Counted from the stretch's first letter, positions 1-7,937 are shown. The stretch: DNA of 24,709 nucleotides from an uncultured Eubacteriales bacterium (GCA_900547295.1 URGK01000037.1:1-24709); one strand, 5' to 3'. A program made the numbers and translations. The notes: generated by a model from the letters alone, not told the origin.

Positions 1-1
1 C

Positions 2-88
2 GGTAGCTCCACTTGTCTGTTAGATACGACTGATTGTAAATATATCATAGTACAGAAAGATGCAGGAGTCAAGAAATCGCCGTGTTAA
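2..88 (+). CDS. Possible C-terminal tail of a TnpB (IS200/IS605) protein, cut by the window edge
   Basis: A reading frame is open from the first bases of the window to a TAA at 86-88, giving 28 residues that end in KDAGVKKSPC. No start codon is in view, so this can only be the end of a gene that begins to the left. The call rests on position: the stop lies directly before and inside a structured stretch (70-139) that resembles the right end of IS200/IS605 elements, where tnpB normally stops. The residues alone are too few to identify the family. It could equally be a chance open frame. Confidence is low. Confidence 0.35.
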   Translation, partial: GSSTCLLDTTDCKYIIVQKDAGVKKSPC

Positions 89-139
89 TCGCAATTCATC
101 CCACCACTTATAGAAATGGGGGATTTCTTGCTCACGGCG
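70..139 (+). mobile_element. Right-end-like structured sequence of an IS200/IS605 (TnpB) element
   Basis: The stretch has a stem at 98-106 with 117-124 (ATCCC, a bulged A, CCA, against TGGGGGAT). This lies inside a perfect 9-base inverted repeat, CAAGAAATC (70-78) with GATTTCTTG (122-130). A second perfect pair, CGCCGTG (78-84) with CACGGCG (133-139), crosses the first, so the two stems would be a pseudoknot or alternatives. From memory of the family, wording like TTCATCCC, hairpin, TTCTTGCTCAC is common at the right end of clostridial IS200/IS605 elements, where it also forms the 3' part of the guide (omega) RNA. Transposon identity is inference; the folding is visible in the sequence. It might instead be a simple terminator-like structure. 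Confidence 0.5.
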
Positions 140-178
140 TGTTAAATAGTCTGAAAATATAGACTTACTGTATAGATA

Positions 179-207
179 TTGCAATGAATTTTAATTATCC
201 GTATACT
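179..207 (+). promoter_or_regulatory. Sigma-A promoter for the MATE gene
   Basis: A TTGCAA at 179-184 and a TATACT at 202-207 are 17 bases apart, close to the vegetative consensus. Transcription would start near 214, leaving a leader of about 30 bases with a GAGGAG ribosome site at 232-237. Confidence 0.6.
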
Positions 208-242
208 ATTAATGTTAAGTTTTTATCGGATGAGGAGATTTT

Positions 243-1604
243 ATGACAGAAGAAAGAATCACTGAAAACAAAATGGGAACGATGCCTGTAGGCAAGCTGC
301 TTCTTAATATGTCGTGGCCTGCGATATTATCGATGCTTATTCAGGCGCTCTACAACATTGTTGATACTATATTTGTTTCATTTGTAGGGGAGCAGGCTAT
401 CGCTGCGGTAACCTATATATTTCCTGTAAGCATGCTTATGATATCATTTTCTGTGGGTACAGGTGTAGGTATCAATTCCCTTATAGCAAGAAGGCTTGGA
501 GCCAGACGTTTTGACGAGGCTGACGATGCAGCTTCGCATGGTTTCAGGCTGTCGTTTTTCAACTGGGCGATTTTTGCGATATTCGGGCTTTTCTTTGCAA
601 CGCTGTTTATGAAAGCGTTTACCGAAACACCGTATATTATCGAAAACGGCGCCCTGTATCTCAAGGTTACAACTATAGGCAGTCTGTTTCTTATGGTGCA
701 GATTACCAACGAAAAAATACTGCAGTCCACAGGTAATATGATTATGCCTATGATATGCAGTCTTGCAGGCGCGGTAACAAATGTTATACTGGATCCATGC
801 TTCATATTCGGACTGTGGATATTCCCCGAAATGGGAGTAACCGGCGCTGCGGTTGCCACCGTAATAGGACAGGCGGTTTCAATGACACTGGGACTTTTCC
901 TGCTGCTCGGACATGACCATGCCGTAACTATCAGATTCAGAGGCTTCAAATTCAAAGCCGAGATAATCAGAGATATATATGCAGTAGGGCTTCCTGCAAT
1001 TATAATGCAGGCGATAGGTTCTGTAATGCTGTTTGGACTTAATGCCATACTCGGCGCAATTTCCGAAACAGGCGTTGCGGTGCTTGGTGTATACCAGAGG
1101 CTTCAGTCCTTTGTATTTATGCCTGTTTTCGGACTTACACAGGGCGCGCTTCCTATACTCGGATATAATTTCGGCGCAAGAAACAAAGAAAGATTTATGC
1201 ATGCGTACAAGCTGGCTCTAAGGGTGGCGCTGATTATAATGGGCCTGGGATTTATATGCTTCCAGCTGTTTCCGGATCTGCTGCTTTCGATATTTAATGC
1301 CACAGATCAGATGTACGAGATAGGCAGCAAGGCATTAAGGCTTATATCAATCTGCTTCCTGCCTGCAGCATACGGCATTACGACCTCTACTGTGTTTCAG
1401 GCGACAGGTCATGGCGTGCTGAGCTTGTGGAGTTCACTCATAAGACAGCTTATAGGAGCGCTTCCGGTAGCATTCATACTCAGCAGGTTTATCGGGATTA
1501 CGGGAGTATGGATGGCATTTCCGCTTGCCGAAGCAATCGGGATAATCTATGTAATCTGCGCATTTATATGGCTCTACAAGAGAGAAATCAAAACAATGAT
1601 ATAG
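243..1604 (+). CDS. MATE-family multidrug/toxin efflux transporter
   Basis: The 453-residue protein is strongly hydrophobic along its whole length with about twelve membrane segments, and it has the usual length of MATE carriers. The N-terminal segment carries the typical helix-1 wording PAILSMLIQALYNIVDTIFV (residues about 24-43), followed by conserved small-residue patches such as GTGVGINSLIARRLGA. The two halves are roughly pseudo-symmetric. MATE proteins export cationic drugs, dyes or metabolites across the cytoplasmic membrane using a Na+ or H+ gradient. The substrate cannot be read from sequence. Closest in style are the MepA/DinF-like MATE proteins of Firmicutes. The start is the ATG behind GAGGAG (232-237). 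It appears to be a single-gene unit, with an inverted repeat just after the stop. Confidence 0.9.
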   Translation: MTEERITENKMGTMPVGKLLLNMSWPAILSMLIQALYNIVDTIFVSFVGEQAIAAVTYIFPVSMLMISFSVGTGVGINSLIARRLGARRFDEADDAASHGFRLSFFNWAIFAIFGLFFATLFMKAFTETPYIIENGALYLKVTTIGSLFLMVQITNEKILQSTGNMIMPMICSLAGAVTNVILDPCFIFGLWIFPEMGVTGAAVATVIGQAVSMTLGLFLLLGHDHAVTIRFRGFKFKAEIIRDIYAVGLPAIIMQAIGSVMLFGLNAILGAISETGVAVLGVYQRLQSFVFMPVFGLTQGALPILGYNFGARNKERFMHAYKLALRVALIIMGLGFICFQLFPDLLLSIFNATDQMYEIGSKALRLISICFLPAAYGITTSTVFQATGHGVLSLWSSLIRQLIGALPVAFILSRFIGITGVWMAFPLAEAIGIIYVICAFIWLYKREIKTMI

Positions 1605-1612
1605 AGAATCAG

Positions 1613-1640
1613 GTGTCATTACCATAAATGTCAATGACAC
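1613..1640. repeat. Perfect 8-base inverted repeat after the MATE gene
   Basis: GTGTCATT (1613-1620) and AATGACAC (1633-1640) are exact inverted copies around a 12-base loop. There is no T-run on either side, so it is not a standard intrinsic terminator. It may be a weak terminator, an mRNA 3'-end stabiliser or an operator for the next gene, whose -10-like TATAAT lies at 1678-1683. Confidence 0.45.
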
Positions 1641-1723
1641 ATATGGTAACTACGGTGAATATTTGCTCAGACTATACTATAATTAATATAGTCGGAACAA
1701 GTGAATTTCGAAGGAGGTTATCT

Positions 1724-2629
1724 ATGAGAACAAGGACGATCAATACGATAAAGAAGGCAGCTGTTTTATTTATTGCTTTGTGTGTTGCATTTGCGATGGC
1801 AGCTCCGGTTTACGGAGCAAACAACGGGCCTAACAAAGGCAAGGACGCATATTCATATGTGCAGGTTAAAACCCCATCAAAAAGCTACACAGTGTATTCC
1901 TGTGACAGCAAAGTGAAAACTTCAGCGCCTAAAGGTGTTAAATACAACAAAAAAACAAACACTCTTACAATCACAAAATACAGCAACAAAAAAGCTTCTG
2001 TTGAAGCCAATGAAATGGGCGATAACTTTAAGGTAAAGGTAAACGGTACCTGCAATATAGGGCAGCTGTCCGTATGGGGTTACGGCTATGGCGGCTCTCT
2101 GAGGCTAACCGGCAAGGGTACGCTGAATATAAATAAGAACAAACTGTTTGAGTATGCGGTGTTTATGAATGCCGAGGAGTCAGCCTCGAAACTGGTTATT
2201 GACAAGACTGTTAATTTAAACGCATATTCGACTAAAGGCGGAGCGCCGGCAGTAGCGCTTTACAGAACAACTGTTTCAAAAAACGGTATACAGATAAAGG
2301 GCAAGGTGACTGTCAAGAACAGGATTAAAAAAAGCTCAGGTAATTCAACGGCATATGAGTGGGTATATGTCTATATTGAGAACAGCCCGAACGCTGTGGA
2401 AATGTTCAAGCTCAAAGACTCCGACGGCAAGCTTTATGGCTGCAAGTATGAACAGTACCACTCGATATATGTGCTTGAGGCAAACGCTGACGGCACATAT
2501 AACGGTACTTTGGTTGAGGGGCAGGACTCACTCGAAAAAATCCCGGATAAATATAAAGTCTGCGGAAAAAGCACTAAGGTGTATGGTTATTCAACAACTG
2601 CGCCAACATTTAAAGTTAAAGCAAAATAG
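1724..2629 (+). CDS. Secreted lysine-rich protein of unknown function with a beta-repeat-like domain
   Basis: I chose the ATG at 1724 because a perfect AGGAGG (1712-1717) sits 6 bases before it; a longer frame reaches back to 1628 but has no ribosome site. The 301-residue product begins with a Sec signal peptide: basic RTRTINTIKK, a hydrophobic core AAVLFIALCVAFAMA, and a probable cut after APVYGA. The mature part is basic and has short alternating strands (KKTNTLTITKYSNKKASVEA, then GGSLRLTGKGTLNINKN). This is reminiscent of beta-sheet, carbohydrate-binding-like modules of clostridial surface proteins. There is no cell-wall anchor (no LPXTG) and no catalytic motif that I recognise. It is probably released or loosely cell-associated. 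A terminator follows at once, so it is monocistronic. Confidence 0.8.
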   Translation: MRTRTINTIKKAAVLFIALCVAFAMAAPVYGANNGPNKGKDAYSYVQVKTPSKSYTVYSCDSKVKTSAPKGVKYNKKTNTLTITKYSNKKASVEANEMGDNFKVKVNGTCNIGQLSVWGYGYGGSLRLTGKGTLNINKNKLFEYAVFMNAEESASKLVIDKTVNLNAYSTKGGAPAVALYRTTVSKNGIQIKGKVTVKNRIKKSSGNSTAYEWVYVYIENSPNAVEMFKLKDSDGKLYGCKYEQYHSIYVLEANADGTYNGTLVEGQDSLEKIPDKYKVCGKSTKVYGYSTTAPTFKVKAK

Positions 2630-2642
2630 CACAATCAGCCAA

Positions 2643-2666
2643 GAGGTCAGAGATGGCCTCTTTTTT
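2643..2666 (+). terminator. Rho-independent terminator of the secreted-protein gene
   Basis: GAGGTC (2643-2648) pairs with GGCCTC (2655-2660), including one G-T wobble, around the loop AGAGAT. Six T follow at 2661-2666. It lies 13 bases after the stop codon. Confidence 0.85.
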
Positions 2667-2678
2667 GTGGGGATTTTC

Positions 2679-2760
2679 AAAAGCCGCTTGAAAAAGTTGT
2701 TAATTTATAAAAAAGTCGCTTGAAAAAAATATAAATAATCAAAAAAGTCACTTGAAAAAA
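2679..2760. repeat. Three direct repeats of about 18 bases with an exact 32-base period
   Basis: The unit AAAAGYCRCTTGAAAAA occurs at 2679-2695, 2711-2729 and 2743-2760. The conserved CTTG begins at 2687, 2719 and 2751, exactly 32 bases apart each time, about three helical turns. The copies differ by only one or two bases in the core, while the 14-base spacers are unrelated AT-rich DNA. They sit between a terminator and a TATACT/TATAAT promoter-like sequence (2773-2785), an arrangement that fits binding sites for a regulator on one face of the helix. Confidence 0.75.
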
Positions 2761-2772
2761 TTACGAACCGGA

Positions 2773-2785
2773 TATACTGTATAAT
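2773..2785 (+). promoter_or_regulatory. Promoter-like -10 boxes downstream of the triple repeat
   Basis: TATACT (2773-2778) and TATAAT (2780-2785) are good -10 matches. The third repeat supplies TTGAAA at 2752-2757 as a possible -35, but the spacing (15 or 22 bases) is not ideal. No good + strand gene follows, so a transcript from here would be a non-coding or leader RNA. Confidence 0.3.
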
Positions 2786-2798
2786 CTCAAATTCCGGA

Positions 2799-2844
2799 GC
2801 AAAACGGCATAATCCGATAATTTCATGGATTAAGCTGTTTATGC
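2799..2844. repeat. Long imperfect inverted repeat (RNA hairpin) in non-coding DNA
   Basis: GCAAAACGGC (2799-2808) pairs with GCTGTTTATGC (2834-2844) apart from one bulged base and one G-T wobble. The stem continues with TAATCC (2810-2815) and GGATTA (2827-2832). The loop is about 11 bases. No T-run follows, so it is not a simple terminator. It may be the core of a small RNA starting near 2792, or an operator. Confidence 0.5.
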
Positions 2845-2903
2845 ATATAGTGTATTCAAGGGGTAATTGTATGGTTTTTCTGCTTGGGAAATCCGGAAAT
2901 ATT

Positions 2904-2929
2904 AAAGGAACCTTATTCGGGTTCCTTAA
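2904..2929. terminator. Terminator-like hairpin at the end of the minus-strand YkgJ-like gene
   Basis: AAGGAACC (2905-2912) and GGTTCCTT (2920-2927) form a perfect 8-base stem around a 7-base loop. The stop codon of the minus-strand gene (2913-2915) lies in the loop. Read on the minus strand the stem is followed by TTAATATTTCC, a weak T-rich tail. It could act in both directions. Confidence 0.5.
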
Positions 2930-3488
2930 CTGTTTCATATTCTATTTCGTCAAAATCTCTGTACTGAGAATCCATCTCAACCATATCATAGATAAGAGGA
3001 TCTCTGATCAGATGCTTCCATACCGTATATGTAGCCTGTATGAAATCCCTGTTCAGTGTGATCCTGTCCTCAATCAGAGGGCATACATACGGCAGATCCG
3101 ATACATTGTAGATAAGGGAGAGTCTGCCGAAATCATCAATATGAGGCGCAAGAGGATAAGTCCTGCATTGTAGCGGGCGCATTTTACGATCGCATACAGG
3201 GGGATTGATGCATCTGATGAAATAAACCCTGCCATGCCATGAATCAGGAAATTCATAATCTTCTGCGTTCTCACAGCTCCATTTGAGCCAGTCCTCCTGC
3301 TTTGTAAAAAGCTTCTCCTCGCCGGGCAGCAGATATATACCTAAATCAAAATCACCATCATCGGAATCACCTCCGCAGGTACAGCAGGCAGCCCCGCATA
3401 AAGTGCCGCAGTCATAGTCTACGGGAGAAACTCTGTCAAGAAGTCTGTATATGGATTTAAACGTACTTTTTCTTATTTTTGATTTCAC
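2913..3488 (-). CDS. YkgJ-like cysteine-cluster (putative zinc/iron-chelating) protein
   Basis: The 191-residue protein has ten cysteines. These include a tight N-terminal cluster CGTLCGAACCTC, a central RCINPPVC, and the family-like segment LQCRTYPLAP followed by YVCPL. The pattern matches the YkgJ family of small proteins that probably bind zinc or an iron-sulfur cluster; no reaction is established. The start is a GTG (3486-3488) behind GGAG. The frame runs back to 3608, but the promoter lies inside that extension: the -10 TATAAT (minus strand, 3522-3527) would place the RNA start after the upstream ATG. The gene ends in a hairpin and is divergent from the large activase gene. A functional link between two cysteine-rich proteins is possible but unproven. 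Confidence 0.75.
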   Translation of the reverse strand: MKSKIRKSTFKSIYRLLDRVSPVDYDCGTLCGAACCTCGGDSDDGDFDLGIYLLPGEEKLFTKQEDWLKWSCENAEDYEFPDSWHGRVYFIRCINPPVCDRKMRPLQCRTYPLAPHIDDFGRLSLIYNVSDLPYVCPLIEDRITLNRDFIQATYTVWKHLIRDPLIYDMVEMDSQYRDFDEIEYETVKEPE

Positions 3489-3521
3489 CTGATAACTCCA
3501 TATCGTTTGTTTTACTGTCAT

Positions 3522-3550
3522 ATTATATGCCAAAACGTCATTGGATACAA
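3522..3550 (-). promoter_or_regulatory. Sigma-A promoter for the YkgJ-like gene
   Basis: On the minus strand TTGTAT (3545-3550) and TATAAT (3522-3527) are separated by exactly 17 bases. A TTGACA also occurs just upstream (3552-3557) but is too far for this -10. The promoter fixes the gene start at the downstream GTG. Confidence 0.6.
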
Positions 3551-3663
3551 GTGTCAATATACATTGGCGATGTAATGGGACACAATTATATAATTGTTGA
3601 AATTTCAACGATTATGAGGAATTAAAACTATAGTACCATTTTAAAAAACTTTAACAAATGATA

Positions 3664-3691
3664 TTACAAATTAAAATTTGCGTGTTAGAAT
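3664..3691 (+). promoter_or_regulatory. Probable promoter of the activase gene, overlapped by an inverted repeat
   Basis: TTACAA (3664-3669) and TAGAAT (3686-3691) are 16 bases apart. CAAATT AA AATTTG (3667-3680), an inverted repeat, covers the end of the -35 box and part of the spacer, where a repressor could act. The gene starts at 3726 behind AAAGAGG. Confidence 0.4.
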
Positions 3692-3725
3692 AATATCGGA
3701 TTACTAGTTAATAAAGAGGTTAATT

Positions 3726-6700
3726 ATGAAATTAGGTATTGACGTTGGTTCAACAACGGTAAAATTAGTTCTGTTAAACGAAAATAACGAAATAAAGTAT
3801 TCTAAATATGAAAGGCATATGTCAAATGTCTTTGACAAGGTTGAGGAGCTTGTCAAAGAAGCCTATGACAATATGGGAGATATTACAGTCAAAGCTGTGG
3901 TTACAGGCTCCGGCGGACTGGCTCTTGCAGAGAAAGCCGGGATACCTTTTGAACAGGAGGTAATTACCTGCAGCAGAGCGGTAGAGGAACTTATACCCGA
4001 AACCGAAACCGCAATAGAGCTTGGCGGAGAGGATGCCAAGATAACTTTCTACGGAGCTTCTGTAGAACAGAGAATGAACGGTACCTGCGCAGGCGGTACA
4101 GGCGCATTTATAGACCAGATGGCAGTTCTGCTGAATACCGATGCGTCAGGGCTTAATGAAGCTGCCAAAAAACACAAAATGATTTATCCCATAGCTGCAA
4201 GATGCGGCGTATTTGCCAAAACAGACATACAGCCCCTTATCAACGAGGGTGCGTCTATAGAGGACCTTGCGGCATCAATATTTCAGGCTGTGGTAAATCA
4301 GACAATATCAGGACTTGCCTGCGGACATCCGATTAAAGGAAAGGTGGCATTTTTAGGAGGCCCTCTGTCGTTTCTTTCGGAGCTTAGAGCAAGATTTACA
4401 GAAACTCTGGGACTTGCCGCAGAGGACATCATATTCCCCGAAAACTCAAAGTATTTCGTGGCAATAGGTGCAGCTCTTTTATCCGAAAAGTACGGTGAAA
4501 CAACGCTTGGAGCCATAGTTAATGCTCTTGACAATATAGATGCTTCAGAGGTGTCGGATACCAAGCACATAGAGCCTTTATTTGAAAGCGAGGCTGACTA
4601 TGCGGAGTTTACTGCAAGACATGCCGCAGACAAGGTTAAAACAGGTGAGCTTGCCAAGGCTTCCGGCAGACTTTATCTCGGTATAGACGCAGGCTCTACA
4701 ACCACTAAATCTGCCCTTATAGACGAAGACAACAGAGTGCTTTACTCATTTTACAAAAACAACGAGGGCAAGCCTCTTGAAACGGTTCTTGAAATGCTAA
4801 AAGACCTGTATGCCAGAATACCTGAGGATGCGTACATAGCAAGAGCGGCGGCAACAGGATACGGCGAGGGACTTATCAAGGCCGCATTCAAAATAGATAC
4901 CGGAGAAATCGAAACAATAGCGCATTACAAGGCTGCGGAGGAATTTCTTCCGGGAGTTGAATTCATACTTGACATAGGCGGTCAGGATATGAAATGCATG
5001 AAGATAAAGGACAGAGCCATATATAATATAATGCTTAACGAAGCTTGTTCATCGGGCTGCGGTTCTTTCATAGAAACCTATGCCAAATCGGTAAATATGA
5101 CAGCGGCAGAGTTTGCAAAGGAAGCTCTGTTTGCGGCAAACCCTGTGGATCTTGGCACAAGGTGTACGGTATTTATGAACTCCAAGGTTAAGCAGGCTCA
5201 AAAAGAGGGAGCGACCATAGGAGATATATCAGCAGGACTTTCATATTCTGTAATAAAGAATGCGCTCTACAAGGTTATCAAGCTGAGAAATCCTGAGGAA
5301 GCGGGAGAAAAAATAGTAGTTCAGGGCGGTACATTCTTAAATGACGCCGTATTAAGAAGTATAGAAAGAGTAGTGGGCAAGAATGTAGTAAGGCCTGATA
5401 TAGCCGGAATTATGGGAGCATTCGGCGCTGCGCTTGTAGCAAAGGATACCTATGAAGACGGCAGAAGCGCCATACTGTCTCCTGAGGAGCTTGAAGGTTT
5501 TACCGTAAACAATTCCCATACAAGATGCAACGGCTGTGAAAACAGATGTATGCTTACCATAAATAAATTCAATGACGGCTCACGCTTTATAACAGGCAAC
5601 AGATGTGAAAAAGGCGAGGGAAAAGAGCATATAGAAAACACAGTTCCGGACATGTATGAATACAAATTCGAAAGGCTGTTTGACTATGAGCCTCTTGCAG
5701 AGGATAAGGCGCCAAGAGGCAGTATCGGTATACCGAGAGTACTGAATATGTATGAGAACTATCCGTTCTGGCATACGTTCTTTACGGCTCTGGGGTACAG
5801 AGTAGTGCTTTCGCCTGCATCATCAAAGAGCATATATGAAATGGGTATGGATACCATATCCTCTGATACAGCGTGTTATCCGGCAAAGCTGGTTCACGGA
5901 CATATCAAATGGCTTTGCGAAAACGGCGTAAATACAATATTTTATCCGAGCATCAACTACGAAAGAGGAGAGGACCCGTCGGCGCCAAACCATTACAACT
6001 GCCCTATAGTTGCAACCTATCCTGAGGTTATAGGCAGCAATATGGACGATATATTAAAAGAATTCAACGTGAAATTTATGCATCCGTTCCTGCCTTATGA
6101 TGACGACAAAAGGCTTAAACGCGAGCTTTCAAGAGTATTCGGTATAGACAAAAAAGAAATATCGGAGGCTGTAGACAAGGCCAGAGCAGAGGATAGAAAA
6201 TTCCACATAGAAATAAAGGCCAAGGCTGATGAAATTCTTGATTACATAGAAAAAAATCACAAAAAAGCAGTGATTTTATCAGGCAGACCATATCATCTTG
6301 ACCCTGAAATCAATCACGGCATCAACAAACTCATAACTTCCTTTGATATGGCGGTAATAACAGAGGATTCGGTTGCAGACAGAGTTACTCTTGAAAGACC
6401 TATCAGAGTTCTTGACCAGTGGGTATACCACTCCAGAATGTACAAGGCTGCTGTATTTGCAGGCACCAGAGATGATGTTGAAATCGTTCAGCTTAACTCG
6501 TTTGGCTGCGGACTTGATGCTGTTACGACAGATCAGGTTGAGGAAATATGCAGAAACAACAACAAGCTTTATACGGTGCTAAAGATAGACGAGGGCTCAA
6601 ACCTCGGCGCTGCAAGAATAAGGATAAGATCACTCAAAGCTGCTATTGATGAGCGCGAGAAAAATCAGATAAAAGCAAAGGCGGACAACAGGGAATTTAA

Positions 6701-7937
6701 GAGAAAGTATTTCACAAAGAAAATGCGTGAAGAATACACTATTATGATACCTCAGATGTCACCTGTACATTTCAGACACGTTGAGGTTGCAATGAAGCAG
6801 GCAGGCTACAAGGCTGTTCAGCTTCCGCCTGTAAACGTAAAGGCTGTAGATGAGGGCCTCAGGTATATAAACAATGACGCCTGCTATCCTACAATTGTAA
6901 GTCTGGGTCAGATTATATCGGCTCTTAAATCAGGAGAATTTGACCTTGACAGGACTGCTATATTTATGTCGCAGACAGGCGGCGGGTGCAGAGCCAGCAA
7001 CTATGTTTCCCTGCTCAGAAAAGCTCTCAGGGATCTTGATATGGAGCAGATACCTGTAATATCGGTAAATATGGCGGGACTTGAGTCAAATCCGGGATTT
7101 AAAATAACGCTTCCGCTTGTTAAACGCGGTATGATGGGTATCGTTTACGGCGATATGTTTATGAGAGTTCTGTATGCAACCAGACCTTATGAACAGGTAA
7201 AGGGCTCAGCCGATGCGCTTTATGAAAAATGGGCGGAAATTGCAGATGAGAACATCAGAAACGGCAGCTTCAGCCAGTTCAAAAAAAATCTCAGGGGCAT
7301 AGTCAGAGATTTTGATGCGCTGCCGCTTAGGGATATAAAGAAGCCGAAGGTAGGAGTTGTGGGCGAGATACTGGTTAAATACCACCCTACAGCCAACAAC
7401 GATATAGTCAGTGTAATCGAAAACGAGGGCGGCGAAGCTGTTGTTCTCGACCTTTTAGACTTCTTCCTGTATGGTATGTACAGCAAGAAATTCAACTATG
7501 AACATCTTTCGGGTTCGTGGAAGCAGATGAAAGGAAATCAGATTGCAATAGACATACTTGAGCTTATACGAAAGCCTTATCGAAAAGCTTTAAGAGAAAG
7601 CCGCCGATTCGAAGAGCCTCTGCATATTGAGGAAATAGCAGAGGAGGCCTCCAAGCTTATATCTATAGGAAATCAGTGCGGAGAGGGCTGGCTTCTGACA
7701 GGGGAAATGGTTGACCTTATAAATTCAGGCTGTGAAAACATAGTATGCCTGCAGCCGTTTGCGTGTCTGCCAAATCACGTTACGGGAAAAGGCATGCTCA
7801 AGGCACTGAGAAAATACAACCCTAAGGCAAATATTGCGGCTATAGATTATGATCCGGGCGCAAGCAGCGTAAATCAGCTTAACAGAATTAAACTGATGAT
7901 GGCAACGGCGCACAAAAACCTTGAAAGCCGGGAGTAA
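3726..7937 (+). CDS. Fused 2-hydroxyacyl-CoA dehydratase activase-type protein (tandem ASKHA ATPases plus DUF2229 and C-terminal domains)
   Basis: The 1403-residue protein begins with two activase-type ATPase domains of the BadF/BadG/BcrA/BcrD (ASKHA) fold. The first opens with LGIDVGSTTVK (residues 3-13) and the second with LGIDAGSTTTK (about 316-327). Each has its cysteine motif: NGTCAGGTGAF near 119-129, and NEACSSGCGSF near 438-448 followed by RCTVF near 479. In HgdC-type activators such cysteines hold a [4Fe-4S] cluster and ATP hydrolysis drives low-potential electron transfer to a dehydratase. A further cluster CNGCENRC with a second CEKGEG lies near 598-630. From about 660 comes a DUF2229-type domain (IGIPRVLNMYENYPFWHTFF; GRPYHLDPEINHGI near 854), then a C-terminal part with YHPTANNDI (about 1219) and QPFACLPNHVTGKG (about 1338-1351). 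This fused architecture is known in anaerobes, but its substrate is not established. It stands alone, without dehydratase subunits beside it, and ends with a terminator. Confidence 0.85.
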   Translation: MKLGIDVGSTTVKLVLLNENNEIKYSKYERHMSNVFDKVEELVKEAYDNMGDITVKAVVTGSGGLALAEKAGIPFEQEVITCSRAVEELIPETETAIELGGEDAKITFYGASVEQRMNGTCAGGTGAFIDQMAVLLNTDASGLNEAAKKHKMIYPIAARCGVFAKTDIQPLINEGASIEDLAASIFQAVVNQTISGLACGHPIKGKVAFLGGPLSFLSELRARFTETLGLAAEDIIFPENSKYFVAIGAALLSEKYGETTLGAIVNALDNIDASEVSDTKHIEPLFESEADYAEFTARHAADKVKTGELAKASGRLYLGIDAGSTTTKSALIDEDNRVLYSFYKNNEGKPLETVLEMLKDLYARIPEDAYIARAAATGYGEGLIKAAFKIDTGEIETIAHYKAAEEFLPGVEFILDIGGQDMKCMKIKDRAIYNIMLNEACSSGCGSFIETYAKSVNMTAAEFAKEALFAANPVDLGTRCTVFMNSKVKQAQKEGATIGDISAGLSYSVIKNALYKVIKLRNPEEAGEKIVVQGGTFLNDAVLRSIERVVGKNVVRPDIAGIMGAFGAALVAKDTYEDGRSAILSPEELEGFTVNNSHTRCNGCENRCMLTINKFNDGSRFITGNRCEKGEGKEHIENTVPDMYEYKFERLFDYEPLAEDKAPRGSIGIPRVLNMYENYPFWHTFFTALGYRVVLSPASSKSIYEMGMDTISSDTACYPAKLVHGHIKWLCENGVNTIFYPSINYERGEDPSAPNHYNCPIVATYPEVIGSNMDDILKEFNVKFMHPFLPYDDDKRLKRELSRVFGIDKKEISEAVDKARAEDRKFHIEIKAKADEILDYIEKNHKKAVILSGRPYHLDPEINHGINKLITSFDMAVITEDSVADRVTLERPIRVLDQWVYHSRMYKAAVFAGTRDDVEIVQLNSFGCGLDAVTTDQVEEICRNNNKLYTVLKIDEGSNLGAARIRIRSLKAAIDEREKNQIKAKADNREFKRKYFTKKMREEYTIMIPQMSPVHFRHVEVAMKQAGYKAVQLPPVNVKAVDEGLRYINNDACYPTIVSLGQIISALKSGEFDLDRTAIFMSQTGGGCRASNYVSLLRKALRDLDMEQIPVISVNMAGLESNPGFKITLPLVKRGMMGIVYGDMFMRVLYATRPYEQVKGSADALYEKWAEIADENIRNGSFSQFKKNLRGIVRDFDALPLRDIKKPKVGVVGEILVKYHPTANNDIVSVIENEGGEAVVLDLLDFFLYGMYSKKFNYEHLSGSWKQMKGNQIAIDILELIRKPYRKALRESRRFEEPLHIEEIAEEASKLISIGNQCGEGWLLTGEMVDLINSGCENIVCLQPFACLPNHVTGKGMLKALRKYNPKANIAAIDYDPGASSVNQLNRIKLMMATAHKNLESRE

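Noticed and set aside
413..1048. A 211-codon frame antisense to the MATE gene
   Set aside because: It lies wholly inside a convincing membrane transporter gene and has no promoter, ribosome site or recognisable domain.
1628..1723. Upstream extension of the secreted-protein frame
   Set aside because: It would bury the signal peptide behind 32 residues, while a perfect AGGAGG marks the ATG at 1724.
2679..2760. A short CRISPR array
   Set aside because: The repeats are only about 18 bases, the spacers about 14 bases and AT-rich, and no cas gene is present. The spacing is better read as regulator sites.
2841..3173. A 110-codon open frame on the + strand
   Set aside because: It runs antisense through the well-supported YkgJ-like gene, has no good ribosome site, and its composition is that of a shadow frame. 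The first part may be non-coding RNA instead.
3489..3608. N-terminal extension of the YkgJ-like gene
   Set aside because: The promoter boxes at 3522-3550 lie inside it, and GGAG precedes the GTG at 3488.
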